Position numbers and translations under genes: made by a program. Positions 27,445 through 36,436 of a stretch of 64,000 nt of DNA are shown here, in pieces. Origin of the DNA: BP-133 sp040756995 (GTDB lineage Bacteria > Actinomycetota > Acidimicrobiia > IMCC26256 > BP-133); the NCBI GenBank assembly GCA_040756995.1, contig JBFLYK010000024.1:34562-98561 (forward strand), written 5' to 3'. How positions within the stretch are numbered: position 1 is the stretch's first letter; each line of letters opens with the position of its first letter. Below the pieces are notes generated by a model. The model did not search any database and was not told the origin of the DNA. It was given only the letters and a program-made list of their open reading frames with translations.

Positions 27445-28503
27445 TCAGTCGGCGGCGGGCGCCTTCGCCGCTGAGCGTTCCGCCTTGCGGCGGATCTGGT
27501 TGTAGATGGCGGTGAGGCCCATCGCCTTGCGCATGTCGAAGACGGTCTGTTTGACCTCGGCCCTTGTCCGCTCGGTGCCTTCCACGATGAGCCGGTCGAC
27601 GAGACCAGAGTCGGCCTCGAACCGGGCCCGCCGCTCCCGCATCGGGTCGAGGAACCGGTTGACGGCCAGGGCCAGCTTCTCCTTGACCTCGACGTCGCCC
27701 ACTTTCCCTTTCCGGTAACGGGACTTGAGGTCGTCGACCTCTTCCCTGTTGGGGTTGAAGACGTCGTGGTAGATGAAGACCGGGTTGCCTTCCACCGTCC
27801 CCGGGATGTCGGCCCGGATGCGCTTCGGGTCGGTGTACATGTTTCCGACCTTCTTCCGCACGGTGGCCTCGTCGTCGGACAGGTAGATCGTGTTGCCGAG
27901 GCTCTTGCTCATTTTTCCCTGCCCGTCGGTGCCGACCAGGGTGGGCACCTCGGCCATCAGGAAGTCGGGCTCCGGGAACACCTCGCCGTAGAGATTGTTG
28001 AAGCGCCGGGCGATCTCCCGGGTCACCTCGACGTGGGGAACGTTGTCCTTGCCGACCGGCACGACGTGGGCCTTGACGCAAAGGATGTCGGCCGCCTGCA
28101 GCACCGGATAGCCGAGCAGGCCGTAGGGCATCTCCTCCTTCTTGGCGTCGCGGGCCATCTCCTTGAGGCTCGGCATGCGCTCGAGCCGGGGAACCGTGAC
28201 GAGGTTCTGGAAGATCGTGTTGATCTCGCAGACCTCCGGGATCGCCGACTGCAGGTAGAACGTCGCCAGCTCCGGTTCGATCCCCGCCGCCAGCGAGTCG
28301 AGCACCATCTGACGGGCGTTGGCGCTGACCTCGGCGATGTCCTCCTTGCTGTTCTTGGTCGTCAGCATGTGGAGGTCGGCGATGATGAAGAAGCTCTCGT
28401 ACTTGTGCTGGAGCTCGACGCGATTCTTGATGCTGCCGACGTAGTGGCCGACGTGCAGCTTCCCGGTCGGCCGGTCTCCGGTCAGCATCCGCTTGTTGGG
28501 CAT
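27445..28503 (-). CDS. trpS: Tryptophanyl-tRNA synthetase
   Basis: TrpRS charges tRNA-Trp in the cytoplasm; it is a class I synthetase of 352 residues. The HIGH motif is LTGDRPTGKLHVGHYVGSI (residues 7-25) and the KMSKS loop is GTDGQGKMSKSLGNT near residue 200. Between them lies LLGYPVLQAADILCVKAHVVPVG, the nucleotide/Trp-binding region. The C-terminal Ala/Lys tail is an extension. The stop lies only four bases from the convergent transglutaminase gene's end. The upstream gene on the same strand ends 16 bases away, so the two may share a transcript. Confidence 0.94.
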   Translation of the reverse strand: MPNKRMLTGDRPTGKLHVGHYVGSIKNRVELQHKYESFFIIADLHMLTTKNSKEDIAEVSANARQMVLDSLAAGIEPELATFYLQSAIPEVCEINTIFQNLVTVPRLERMPSLKEMARDAKKEEMPYGLLGYPVLQAADILCVKAHVVPVGKDNVPHVEVTREIARRFNNLYGEVFPEPDFLMAEVPTLVGTDGQGKMSKSLGNTIYLSDDEATVRKKVGNMYTDPKRIRADIPGTVEGNPVFIYHDVFNPNREEVDDLKSRYRKGKVGDVEVKEKLALAVNRFLDPMRERRARFEADSGLVDRLIVEGTERTRAEVKQTVFDMRKAMGLTAIYNQIRRKAERSAAKAPAAD

Positions 28504-28519
28504 CCCCTCATGCTACGGG

Positions 28520-29221
28520 TTAGCGCCAATCGCCCCCGAGACGGCGGACAGCCAGGGCCTGGGCCTCGGCCGGGCAGTTCCAGTAGTGACCCCGCCGCGC
28601 TCCCCAGATGGTGGCCAGGCAGTCGGCGCCGGCCTCCAGGGCGGGAGCGATCGAGGTGAAACCCCAACGGGTGTAGTCGGCGATGATCTCCCGGAACCGG
28701 TTCTGGCGGTACTGCCAGGCGTGGGCCAGCTCGTGGAGAACGACGTAGCGCAGCCGGTGCTGATCACCGAACGCGCTGGGCCCGATCCAGATGATCGACC
28801 GGGCCGCCTCGTAGACGCCCCAGTGGCAGCAGTCGGACGGGTGATAGCCCATGGCGAAGCGCACGCCGGCCGCCCGCCAGTTCCAGCCGGTGGAGTCGGC
28901 GATGGCCTCGACCTGCGCCTGGGCGTCGCGGCCGCTCGACGCCGGCCGGGGCTTCGGCGGTGCCGTCGTCGGGGGAGGAGGCGGCGGGGGCGCCGTGGTC
29001 GTGGTCGTCTCCACCGGCGGCGGCGCGGTCGTGGTGGTGGTCGCCACCGGCACCGTCGTCGTCGTGGCCGGCTCGGCCGTCTCCGGGGTCATCAACAGCT
29101 TCGGCGGGACGGGCAGGTCGAGGACCGGCGCCACCGGTCCGAACCCTGCGGCCTCGGCCCGTCCCTCCGTCGGGTGGACACCCACCAGACCGAAGACGCC
29201 GACGGCGACGGCGAAACTCAT
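28520..29221 (-). CDS. Secreted zincin-like protein (HELAH)
   Basis: A 233-residue exported protein. The N-terminus MSFAVAVGVFGLVGVHPTEG looks like a signal peptide or anchor. A long Thr/Pro linker (poly-Thr and poly-Pro runs) follows, then a C-terminal domain with the metallopeptidase motif VVLHELAHAWQYRQ (about residue 171-184) and downstream AGADCLATIWG, where Glu or Asp could complete a zinc site. Conserved Cys occur in SDCCHWGVYE and YWNCPAEA. I chose the ATG at 29221; the longer frame from 29287 adds 22 residues that do not look like a signal peptide. Substrate unknown; the spaced linker suggests wall or surface location. Confidence 0.7.
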   Translation of the reverse strand: MSFAVAVGVFGLVGVHPTEGRAEAAGFGPVAPVLDLPVPPKLLMTPETAEPATTTTVPVATTTTTAPPPVETTTTTAPPPPPPPTTAPPKPRPASSGRDAQAQVEAIADSTGWNWRAAGVRFAMGYHPSDCCHWGVYEAARSIIWIGPSAFGDQHRLRYVVLHELAHAWQYRQNRFREIIADYTRWGFTSIAPALEAGADCLATIWGARRGHYWNCPAEAQALAVRRLGGDWR

Positions 29222-29451
29222 CGCGCTGACTTGTCGGGACCAACCCGGCCGCGCCGAGCAGGACCCCTGCCCATTCCCCAGATTCACGTTGTCTCCGATG
29301 CCCCAAATTCATCGGCTCCGCTTCCACCGCTGGAGGGCGGAAGAGGACGTATTGGCTACATCGGCCATACCGGGGCTCGGCTTGAGCCCACGCGGAACCT
29401 ACCCCGCGTCATGGGGGCCAGTCGCCGCCCAATATGAGGAACCCCTGAGAA

Positions 29452-29835
29452 TCAGAGGGTGCCGGGCTGGATCGTCAGCGTCTGCGGCTCGCCCCGCAGG
29501 ACTCGGATGGCCAGCTGTCCGTTGCTCAGCGTGGCTTCCACGCCGCCGCCGAAGCCGGCCGGGAGATCGACCTCCCGCTCGTAACCGCCGTAGTGCCACT
29601 CGTGGACGAGATAGTCGCGGGGCCCGGCGCTGCGGACGTGGGCCCAGAACCGCACCGAGCCGGGCTTGAGCTCGATCGTGACGTCCTTGGCCGTCACCGC
29701 CGGCAAGGGCGCCACGATCACCAGCGCCTCGGTGGTCTCGTGGACGTTGACCGGGACCCGCTGCGGGGTCATCGACGCCTCGACCGCCTCCGTGGACGCG
29801 ACGACGTCGCCGTGGCTGGCGTGCTCGCTCGTCAT
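29452..29835 (-). CDS. Hsp20/alpha-crystallin-family protein
   Basis: A 127-residue small heat-shock-type chaperone that would bind unfolding proteins without ATP. The alpha-crystallin domain spans residues 28-127: VPVNVHETTEALVIVAPLP at its start, EREVDLPAGFGGGVEATLSNGQLAIRVLRG near the end. The typical C-terminal IxI motif is present as LTIQPGTL. The ATG at 29835 is preferred to 29844 (three codons upstream). It is divergent from the SixA-like gene with a 41-base gap, so their promoters must overlap or be leaderless. Confidence 0.82.
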   Translation of the reverse strand: MTSEHASHGDVVASTEAVEASMTPQRVPVNVHETTEALVIVAPLPAVTAKDVTIELKPGSVRFWAHVRSAGPRDYLVHEWHYGGYEREVDLPAGFGGGVEATLSNGQLAIRVLRGEPQTLTIQPGTL

Positions 29836-29876
29836 ACCGACCACGCTACCCCCACTCCGGCGGCAAGAATCACGGC

Positions 29877-30392
29877 ATGCACCGGCTCTTCGTGCTGCGG
29901 CACGCCAAGTCCAGCTGGAACAACGCCCATCTGGCCGACTTCGACCGGCCGCTGGCCCCGCGGGGCCAACGGGCGGCCGAGGCCATGGCCGAGCACGTCG
30001 CCGCGCTCGAGGCCCCGCCGGCCCTCGTGTTGTGCTCCACCGCCCGCCGGGCCCGGGACACGCTGGAGCCGTTGCGCGACCGGCTCCCGCCCAGCACCGA
30101 CGTCCGCCTCGAGGACGACCTCTACGGTGCCGACGCCCCTGATCTGCTCGCCCGGCTCCGCCAGGTTCCCGACGACATCCCGTCGGTGATGATCGTGGGC
30201 CACAACCCGGGCCTGGAGGACCTCGTCCGCGGCCTCGGCCGCGATGGCGACACCGGGCTGATCGCCCGGGTCCACGCCAAGTTCCCGACCGCCGCGCTGG
30301 CCACCCTCTCCTTCGACGGGCCGTGGAAAAAGCTCGGATCGGCCGGGCCCGTCACGCTGGAGTCGTTCGTCGTACCGGGAGATCTCGAATGA
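29877..30392 (+). CDS. SixA-like histidine phosphatase
   Basis: A 171-residue phosphatase of the histidine-phosphatase (phosphoglycerate mutase) superfamily, closest to SixA, which removes phosphate from phosphohistidine. The catalytic RHG-type motif is FVLRHAKSSWN (about residues 5-15), the second Arg lies in CSTARRARDTLEPL, and the second His in MIVGHNPGLEDLVRGL (about 108-123). It starts at an ATG and its end overlaps the S9 peptidase start (ATGA), so the two are translated together. A link to the nearby histidine kinase is not supported by position. Confidence 0.85.
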   Translation: MHRLFVLRHAKSSWNNAHLADFDRPLAPRGQRAAEAMAEHVAALEAPPALVLCSTARRARDTLEPLRDRLPPSTDVRLEDDLYGADAPDLLARLRQVPDDIPSVMIVGHNPGLEDLVRGLGRDGDTGLIARVHAKFPTAALATLSFDGPWKKLGSAGPVTLESFVVPGDLE

Positions 30393-32350
30393 GGCGACGG
30401 GGCGTCGCCGCCGTCCTGCTGTTGACTTCGCTGTTCGTGACGACCGGCGTGGTGGCCTCGTCGTCGTCCGGGTCGCGACCGACGTCGACCGCGGCGACAC
30501 CGGAAATCCTGGCCCGCTATGCCGCCCCGGCGCTTCCGCCCGACCTCCGCCGCCGCGTCCAGGCGATGTTCGACGTCCGCTCCCCGGGCGCCGGCCAGCT
30601 CTCGCCCGACGGCACCCGGCTCTTCTTCAACTGGTCGGTGACCGGCAGCAGCCAGGTGTGGCGGATCGACGGCCCGCAGCGCTTCCCCGTCCAGCTGACC
30701 GGCGGCGAGGACCCGACAACGCTGCAGACCGTCATGCCCGACGGGCGGCGGATCGTCGTCTCCCGGGACCGGGGCGGAGCCGAGAACCCCGGCCTGTACC
30801 TGCAACCGGCCGACGGCGGACCGTTGGAGACGATCTTCCAGAAGGACGGCGTGCGGGCCTTCCTCGGTTACGTCAGCCGCGACGGCGCTTCGATCTTCTA
30901 CACGGCCAACGACCGCAAGCCCGACTCCTACGCCATCTACCGCTACGACGTCGCCGCCCGCCGGGCCGAGCTGGTCTTCGCCGAGGACGGGTTGTGGGGC
31001 ATCGCCGACCACCGCGACGACGGCCGGCTGCTGCTGTCCAAGGCCACCGGCAGCACATCCAGCGAGTACTTCGGGTACGACCCGGCCACGAGGACCCTCA
31101 CTCCCCTGCTGGGACAAGGGGAAATGGAGGACTACGACGTCGCCTTCGGTCTCGCCGAAGGAGAGCTGCTCGTCCGCACCCCGAAGCTGGGCGACTTCCA
31201 GCGGCTCTACCGCTATCGCATCGACACCAGGGAGTTGAGCCCCATCACACCGGAGATGGCCCACGACGTCTCGGGGTTCTCGGTCAACCACGACGGCGCC
31301 CGGATCCTCTACACCGTCAACGACCGGGGCTACACGCGACCTCACGCCCTCGACGCCCGCTCCTTCACCGAACTTCCCCTGCCCGCCCTGCCGGCCGCCG
31401 ATCACGTGTACTTCGGGTCGACCACCCGCGACGGGCGCTACACGGCGATCGTGGTCGACAGCGCCACGGGGCTGCCGTCGAGCTCCGTGCTCGACTGGCG
31501 GACCGGCACGCTGACGAGGTGGCACGCGCCGAGCGCCCCGGAGATCGACCCCGGCCGGTTCGCCGCCGCCACGCTCGAGTCCTATCCCGCCCGGGACGGC
31601 ACGCCGATTCCCATGTTCGTGCGCCGCCCGGCGCAGTGCGCCGGTGCCTCGCCGCCCTGTCCGGTGGTCGTCGAGTTCCACGGCGGCCCCGAGGGTCAGG
31701 CCGTGCCGGGCTGGGATCCCGGTGCCCAGCTGTACGTCGACGCCGGATTCGTCCACGTGTCGCCCAACGTGCGGGGCAGTGACGGCTACGGCAAGACGTG
31801 GCTCCACGCCGACAACGGCCCGAAACGCCTTCAGGTGATCACCGACATCGAGGACTGCGCCCACTTCATCCGCCGACACTGGGCCGCCGGAGGCCGGGAG
31901 CCGGAGATCGGCATCACCGGCGCCAGCTACGGCGGCTACTCCACGCTGGTCGGGATGACGATGTTCGCCGGCGCCTACGACGCCGGCGTCTCGGTGGTCG
32001 GGATGAGCAACCTGACGACCTTCCTCAACAACACCGCCGCCTACCGCCGCCGGTTGCGGATCACGGAGTACGGCGATCCCGGCCAGGACGGCGACGCCCT
32101 CCGCCGCCTCTCGCCGATCACCTACATCGACCGCGTGCAGGCACCGCTGCTCATCATCCAGGGCGTCAACGACCCGCGGGTGCCGGTCAGCGAGGCGCTG
32201 CAGATGCAGGCGGCCCTCGACCGCCGCCGGGCCGGTTCGCAGCTCATCCTCTTCGCCGACGAGGGCCACGGCTCCCAGAAGCGGGACAACCGCGTCCAGG
32301 AGGTCGGGCACACCCTCCGGTTCTTCCTCGAGCACCTTTCCGCCCGTTAA
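30389..32350 (+). CDS. Secreted S9-family prolyl oligopeptidase-like peptidase
   Basis: A 653-residue exported serine peptidase. The signal peptide MRRRGVAAVLLLTSLFVTTG is followed by a Ser/Thr-rich spacer. A beta-propeller-like N-terminal half (SPDGTRLFFNW, TVMPDGRRIVVSRD, NHDGARILYTVND repeats) covers the catalytic C-terminal alpha/beta hydrolase: nucleophile elbow GITGASYGGYSTL, Asp in IIQGVNDPRVPVSEA and His in FADEGHGSQKR. It should cleave short peptides outside the cell. The start is the ATG at 30389, overlapping the phosphatase stop; the frame is open to 30323 but that lies inside the upstream gene. Confidence 0.88.
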   Translation: MRRRGVAAVLLLTSLFVTTGVVASSSSGSRPTSTAATPEILARYAAPALPPDLRRRVQAMFDVRSPGAGQLSPDGTRLFFNWSVTGSSQVWRIDGPQRFPVQLTGGEDPTTLQTVMPDGRRIVVSRDRGGAENPGLYLQPADGGPLETIFQKDGVRAFLGYVSRDGASIFYTANDRKPDSYAIYRYDVAARRAELVFAEDGLWGIADHRDDGRLLLSKATGSTSSEYFGYDPATRTLTPLLGQGEMEDYDVAFGLAEGELLVRTPKLGDFQRLYRYRIDTRELSPITPEMAHDVSGFSVNHDGARILYTVNDRGYTRPHALDARSFTELPLPALPAADHVYFGSTTRDGRYTAIVVDSATGLPSSSVLDWRTGTLTRWHAPSAPEIDPGRFAAATLESYPARDGTPIPMFVRRPAQCAGASPPCPVVVEFHGGPEGQAVPGWDPGAQLYVDAGFVHVSPNVRGSDGYGKTWLHADNGPKRLQVITDIEDCAHFIRRHWAAGGREPEIGITGASYGGYSTLVGMTMFAGAYDAGVSVVGMSNLTTFLNNTAAYRRRLRITEYGDPGQDGDALRRLSPITYIDRVQAPLLIIQGVNDPRVPVSEALQMQAALDRRRAGSQLILFADEGHGSQKRDNRVQEVGHTLRFFLEHLSAR

Positions 32351-32484
32351 CAGCGGCCACTTCGGATCACCTCTGTTCACTTCTGTGGCCAGCGTTTCGC
32401 GCGAACAGTGTTTGAGCTTGCGTCGTGCCCCGGCGCCCTAGTTACGTCTCGGTCGCAGAGCGGGCGTCTTCAGTCCTTTCTCCT

Positions 32485-33489
32485 ATGCGCTACTTGATTC
32501 GTTGTCTCGTGCTGTGCCTGGTGGTCCTCGCCGCGGCCCTGCCCGCCGCAGCCGAACCGCCGGCCACCATCGCGTCCCTCAAGGCGAAGGCCAACCAGGC
32601 GGCGGCCAAGTACGCCGCCGCCCGGGCGACATACGAGAAGCTCGGCGACCAGGTGGCCGCCCTCGAGCACCAGGTCTCCGACCTCGAGGCCCGCATCGGT
32701 CCCCTGCGGGAGCAGGTGACCCGCCAGGCCGTGGCCGTCTACCAGGGCGACGTCGCCGTGGCGGCCGTCAACCATTTCGAGGCGGCGGCGGCGATGATGC
32801 GCTCCGACCGGGCCGCCCACCTCGTGGCGGACATCACCGCCCGCCAGGTGCCGGCCATCGACAGCCTGGTCGCCGCCCGGCAGCGGATCCGGGACCGTCA
32901 GGCCGATCTCAACGCCCGCCGCCACGAGCAGGATGTCGCCATGGCCAGCCTGACGGCTCAGCGGGACCAGATCGCCCATGAGCTGCAGGCGCTGGCGACC
33001 GCCCTGCCGCCGCGGCCGGCCCGTCAGCCCCGGGCCCGGGCCAGCCGTTCGACCGCCGGGCTCGGCCAGCGGATCGGGGGGGCCGCCCCCGGCGCACCGG
33101 CGGCATTCGTCTGCCCCATCGACGGGCCACTGGCCTTCGGGGACGACTTCGGCGCCCCCCGGGGCGGTGGACGGCGCCACATGGGCGTCGACCTCCTGAG
33201 CCCCAAGGGCACCCTCAACGTGGCGGTCGTCAACGGGACGATCGAGACGCGGCCATGGTCCGGCGGCGGGATCACGATCTTCCTCCGGGGCGACGACGGC
33301 CACACCTACATCTACATGCACCTGCTGCGGATCGAAGGGGCGGTGCCCCGCCGGGTCACCCAGGGCGAGGTGATCGGCCTGACCGGCAACACCGGCCACT
33401 CCTACGGCTACCACACGCACTTCGAGTACCACCCGAATGGCGGGAACGCCGTGAGCCCCTACCCCCTCCTGTCCGCCGCCTGCCTCTGA
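32485..33489 (+). CDS. Secreted M23 (LytM-type) peptidoglycan endopeptidase with coiled coil
   Basis: A 334-residue exported cell-wall hydrolase or its regulator. The signal peptide MRYLIRCLVLCLVVLAAALP ends near AAAEPPA. Residues about 25-175 form a long Ala/Gln/Arg-rich coiled coil like that of EnvC/RipC-type proteins. The C-terminal M23 domain has the zinc ligands HMGVD (about residue 232) and HTHFEYH (about 312), plus HTYIYMHL, so it looks catalytically intact. The ATG at 32485 gives a clean signal peptide; the start at 32425 does not. Its end overlaps the convergent GGDEF gene by 31 bases. Confidence 0.9.
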   Translation: MRYLIRCLVLCLVVLAAALPAAAEPPATIASLKAKANQAAAKYAAARATYEKLGDQVAALEHQVSDLEARIGPLREQVTRQAVAVYQGDVAVAAVNHFEAAAAMMRSDRAAHLVADITARQVPAIDSLVAARQRIRDRQADLNARRHEQDVAMASLTAQRDQIAHELQALATALPPRPARQPRARASRSTAGLGQRIGGAAPGAPAAFVCPIDGPLAFGDDFGAPRGGGRRHMGVDLLSPKGTLNVAVVNGTIETRPWSGGGITIFLRGDDGHTYIYMHLLRIEGAVPRRVTQGEVIGLTGNTGHSYGYHTHFEYHPNGGNAVSPYPLLSAACL

Positions 33490-34094
33490 CCCCGCTTGGC
33501 GTCCTTCTCGAGGTACATCGCCGTGTCGGCCCGATCGAACAGCTCGGCCAGGGTGCACCGGGGGCCGGCCTCGCATTGAGCCACGCCGATGCTGACCGAC
33601 AGCGGGTACGGGAGCCCTCGGGCCGCGTCGGCCACCCGGCAGCGGACCCGTCCCTCGAGCCCGTCGAGCCCGTGAGCCTCCGCCAGGAGGATGGCGAACT
33701 CGTCACCGCTCAGCCGGCCGATGATGTCCGACTCCCGGCACGCCGCCCGCAACGCCCGGGCCACGAGGCGCAAAGCCCGGTTGCCCTCCTGATGGCCGTG
33801 GTTGTCGTTGATGGCCTTCAGCCCGTCCACGTCGATGAACAGGGCAATCGTCGGGCGACGGGCCCGAGCCGCCTCCTTGAGCGCCTGTTCGGCCAGCAGG
33901 ATGAACGAACGGCGGTTGTGGAGGCCGGTGATGTCATCGACCAAGGCGAGTTCGGCCAGCAGCTCCTCGAGCTGCCGGCGCTCAGCGCCGTCGTCGACCC
34001 GGGCGATGAAGTCCCGGAACGTCTCGAGCGCGTGCCGGAAGCGCGTCTCGGCGTCAGGAAGCCCGGGATCTTTGCCGCCGCCCACGAACCGCAC
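33459..34094 (-). CDS. Diguanylate cyclase, GGDEF domain
   Basis: A 211-residue cytoplasmic protein likely to make cyclic di-GMP from two GTP. A helical N-terminal part of about 45 residues without a known sensor leads to the GGDEF domain: DDITGLHNRRSFILL, FIDVDGLKAINDNHGHQEGN, and the signature as GRLSGDEFAILLAE (Ser in place of the first Gly, a common active variant). An RxxD product-inhibition site (RESD) lies exactly five residues before the signature. The end AELFDRADTAMYLEKDAKR is complete. It is convergent with the M23 gene. Confidence 0.88.
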   Translation of the reverse strand: MRFVGGGKDPGLPDAETRFRHALETFRDFIARVDDGAERRQLEELLAELALVDDITGLHNRRSFILLAEQALKEAARARRPTIALFIDVDGLKAINDNHGHQEGNRALRLVARALRAACRESDIIGRLSGDEFAILLAEAHGLDGLEGRVRCRVADAARGLPYPLSVSIGVAQCEAGPRCTLAELFDRADTAMYLEKDAKRGQRQAADRRG

Positions 34095-34172
34095 TCTTTA
34101 CCAAACCGCAAAGTCGGTAATCGAACCCATCGGAAGTTCCTGCGGCGCGCGGCCCTGTGGCACCCTGGTGGC

Positions 34173-34421
34173 ATGACTGACGTGAGCCCGGTCGAAGTCG
34201 AACAGGTTGTCCCCGCCCGGGTCGACGAGGGAGATCACGACCGGTTCGCCCACGTGGTCCGCCCCGCCTCAGCGGTGATGGAGGCGATGGTCACCGGCGT
34301 GCCCTGCACGGCCCTGTGCGGGAAGCGGTGGGTGCCGACCCGCGACCCGAAGAACTACCCGGTCTGCCCGGCCTGCAAGGAGATCATGCAGACCGCCGGT
34401 TTCAACCTCCCGTCCGGCTAG
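34173..34421 (+). CDS. DUF3039-family protein
   Basis: An 82-residue protein with an acidic N-terminus, VVRPASAVMEAMVTGVPCTA in the middle and a zinc-finger-like end CGKRWVPTRDPKNYPVCPAC followed by KEIM. This is the actinobacterial DUF3039 family, with no known function. The ATG at 34173 gives the family's usual length. Its TAG stop is formed by the first bases of the fold-back repeat that begins at 34418, so the repeat inserted exactly at, or created, the end of the gene. Confidence 0.85.
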   Translation: MTDVSPVEVEQVVPARVDEGDHDRFAHVVRPASAVMEAMVTGVPCTALCGKRWVPTRDPKNYPVCPACKEIMQTAGFNLPSG

Positions 34422-34585
34422 GAGGCTGCTGGGCAATCCGGTTGTGCGGATCGGCGAGTCAGATTCGTCGCTCGCAAGGACGCAGGACGAAGCAATAGCA
34501 GTGCCCTATGGGCGAGGACGAGGACGCCGCGAGCGGCGAATCTGGCCGGCGAGACGTGCGGCCCGATTGCTCAGCGGCCTCCTAA
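34418..34585 (-). repeat. 168-bp fold-back repeat, copy 1
   Basis: A non-coding element with terminal inverted repeats of about 22 bases (CTAGGAGGCTGCTGGGCAAT at one end; TTAGGAGGCCGCTGAGCAAT read in from the other). Its arms are themselves imperfectly complementary (CAGATTCGTCGCTCG against CAGATTCGCCGCTCG in reverse), so the whole element can fold back. Its reverse complement matches the sequence at 38537-38704 with about nine mismatches by eye. It lies between two convergent genes, so it may also stop transcription. Confidence 0.9.
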
Positions 34586-34592
34586 CCCCCGA

Positions 34593-35456
34593 TCAGCGGG
34601 TCCAGATGGCGGCGTTGGAGAGGACGGGTTTCTCCGGGCGCTCCTTCGTCGTGGCCGACAGGATGACCTTCTCCCCGTCGCGCCACATCGACGTCACCAC
34701 CGTCTCGCCGGGGAAGACCACGCCGGCGAAGCGCACCTGGTAGCGGGCCACGGCGTTGACGTCGCCGCCGAGGAGCGTGTCGACGACCGCCTTGCACACG
34801 ATCCCGAACGTGCACAGGCCGTGGAGGATCGGCGTGTCGAAGCCGCCCAGCTTGGCGAAGTCCGGGTCGGCGTGGAGCGGGTTCTTGTCGCCCGAGAGCC
34901 GGTAGATCAACGCCTGGTGGCTCATGGTCGGCGACTCGACGACCACCTCCGGTGCCCGTTCCGGCGGCGTGTTGCCCGGCGGCGGCGAGTTGGGGTCGCC
35001 GCCGAAGCCGCCCTCGCCCCGGGCGAAGATCGTGAACCGGTTGGTGAAGAGCGGGTCACCGGCCGGGCCCGACTCCACCTCGATCGTGACCAGCGCCGCC
35101 TTGCCCTTGTCGTAGAGGGACGCCACCCGGGAACGGTTCTCGATCGTGCCCGAGGTGGGGATCGGCCGGTGGATCTCCAGGTCCTGTTCGCCGTGGAGGA
35201 TCATCACCGGGTTGACTGCCAGCCCGGGGATCTGGCCCGAGGCCGCCTTGACCAGGCCCATGAAGGCCGGAACGACGGCGAAAGTCGGGAGCACCACGAG
35301 CTTCTGCTCGTAGGTGTAGGCCAGCTCGGCGGGATCCGTCGCCTTGTTGAGCCCGGCGCCGACGCCGAGGTGGTAGAGGATGACGTCGTCGGCGTCCCAG
35401 CTGGTGTTGAACGGCTCGACGGTGGCGCCGAGGGCGACGGCGGGATCGATGGGCAT
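34593..35456 (-). CDS. MaoC-type (R)-specific enoyl-CoA hydratase
   Basis: A 287-residue double hot-dog protein. It resembles the hydratase 2 part of multifunctional enzyme type 2, which hydrates trans-2-enoyl-CoA to (3R)-hydroxyacyl-CoA. The N-terminal hot dog has YHLGVGAGLNKATDPAELAY; the C-terminal hot dog carries the catalytic pair in YRLSGDKNPLHADPDFAKLG (Asp and His, about residues 190-198) and PILHGLCTFG. The next gene upstream encodes the matching dehydrogenase, so the two form a split version of the eukaryotic fusion. It likely acts in beta-oxidation of branched or sterol side chains. Confidence 0.87.
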   Translation of the reverse strand: MPIDPAVALGATVEPFNTSWDADDVILYHLGVGAGLNKATDPAELAYTYEQKLVVLPTFAVVPAFMGLVKAASGQIPGLAVNPVMILHGEQDLEIHRPIPTSGTIENRSRVASLYDKGKAALVTIEVESGPAGDPLFTNRFTIFARGEGGFGGDPNSPPPGNTPPERAPEVVVESPTMSHQALIYRLSGDKNPLHADPDFAKLGGFDTPILHGLCTFGIVCKAVVDTLLGGDVNAVARYQVRFAGVVFPGETVVTSMWRDGEKVILSATTKERPEKPVLSNAAIWTR

Positions 35457-35486
35457 CGGTGGTTTCTCCGGTTGTGTCTGGGCGTG

Positions 35487-36386
35487 TCAGCCGAGGGCCG
35501 ACAGCAGCAGGCGGATGTCGTCGTTGGCGCTGCCGGGGACGGTGTAGCCGTCCTCGGCGCGGATCTGGTCGATGTGAGCGGCGATGTCCTCCACGGTCGG
35601 TTGGGTGCCCTTGCCGGCGAACCAGCCGGGCGTCTCGCCGATGAAGACCCGCGAGTACTTGCCGCCACCGACCGAGAAGATCTCGTGCGTCAGCTCGCAG
35701 GCCTCCGACACCAGGTACAGGGCCAGCGGCATGACCAGCTCGGGCTCGACGAGTTCGGCCAGGGGGCCGAGCAGCTCCTCGGTCAGCCGGGAGCGGGCGA
35801 TGGGGGCGATGACGTTGGACTTGATGCCGGCCTTCGCCCCTTCGATGGCCAGCACGTTGGACAGGCCGACGAGTCCCATCTTCGCCGCCCCGTAGTTGGT
35901 CTGGCCGAAATTGCCGAACACGCCGGCGGCCGACGACGTGAACAGCAGCCGGCCGTAGCCCTTTTCCTTCATCACCCGGAAGGCCGGCTGGGTGACGTAG
36001 AAGGCCCCGAGCAGGTGGACGTCGATCACGGCCTGGAGGTCCGTCGCCGCCAGGTTCACGAACGACTTGTCCCGCAGGATCCCGGCGTTGTTGATGACGA
36101 TGTCGACCGTCCCGAAGGCGTCGACGGCCGTCTGGGTGATGGCCGCTCCGCCCTCCGGCGTGGCCACCGAGTCGTAGTTGGCCACGGCCTCGCCGCCCGC
36201 CGCCCTGATCTCGGCCACGGTGTCGTCCGCCGGGCTGGCGGCCGCCCCCGTCCCGTCGGGGTTCCCGCCGAGGTCGTTGACCACCACCTTGGCGCCCCGC
36301 CGGCCCAGCTCCAGGGCGTAGCGCTTGCCGAGCCCACCGCCGGCGCCGGTCACGATCGCCACCCGTCCGTCGAACTCGATGGTCAC
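35487..36386 (-). CDS. SDR (3R)-hydroxyacyl-CoA dehydrogenase
   Basis: A 299-residue short-chain dehydrogenase/reductase. The NAD(P)-binding motif is VTGAGGGLGKRYALELGRRGAKVVVNDLGG (in residues 11-41), NNAG is in IVINNAGILRDKSF, and the catalytic Ser-Tyr-Lys lies in FTSSAAGVFGNFGQTNYGAAKMG (about 148-170). The extended C-terminus with ELTHEIFSVGGGKYSRVF is typical of the dehydrogenase part of multifunctional enzyme type 2. It oxidises (3R)-hydroxyacyl-CoA to 3-ketoacyl-CoA and works with the hydratase encoded 30 bases downstream on the same strand. It is divergent from the LLM oxidoreductase with a 50-base gap. Confidence 0.88.
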   Translation of the reverse strand: MTIEFDGRVAIVTGAGGGLGKRYALELGRRGAKVVVNDLGGNPDGTGAAASPADDTVAEIRAAGGEAVANYDSVATPEGGAAITQTAVDAFGTVDIVINNAGILRDKSFVNLAATDLQAVIDVHLLGAFYVTQPAFRVMKEKGYGRLLFTSSAAGVFGNFGQTNYGAAKMGLVGLSNVLAIEGAKAGIKSNVIAPIARSRLTEELLGPLAELVEPELVMPLALYLVSEACELTHEIFSVGGGKYSRVFIGETPGWFAGKGTQPTVEDIAAHIDQIRAEDGYTVPGSANDDIRLLLSALG

Positions 36387-36436
36387 GGCCTGCTCCTTCC
36401 GTTGATCGGCCGCCCATTCTGTCTAGGGTTCGCCGG

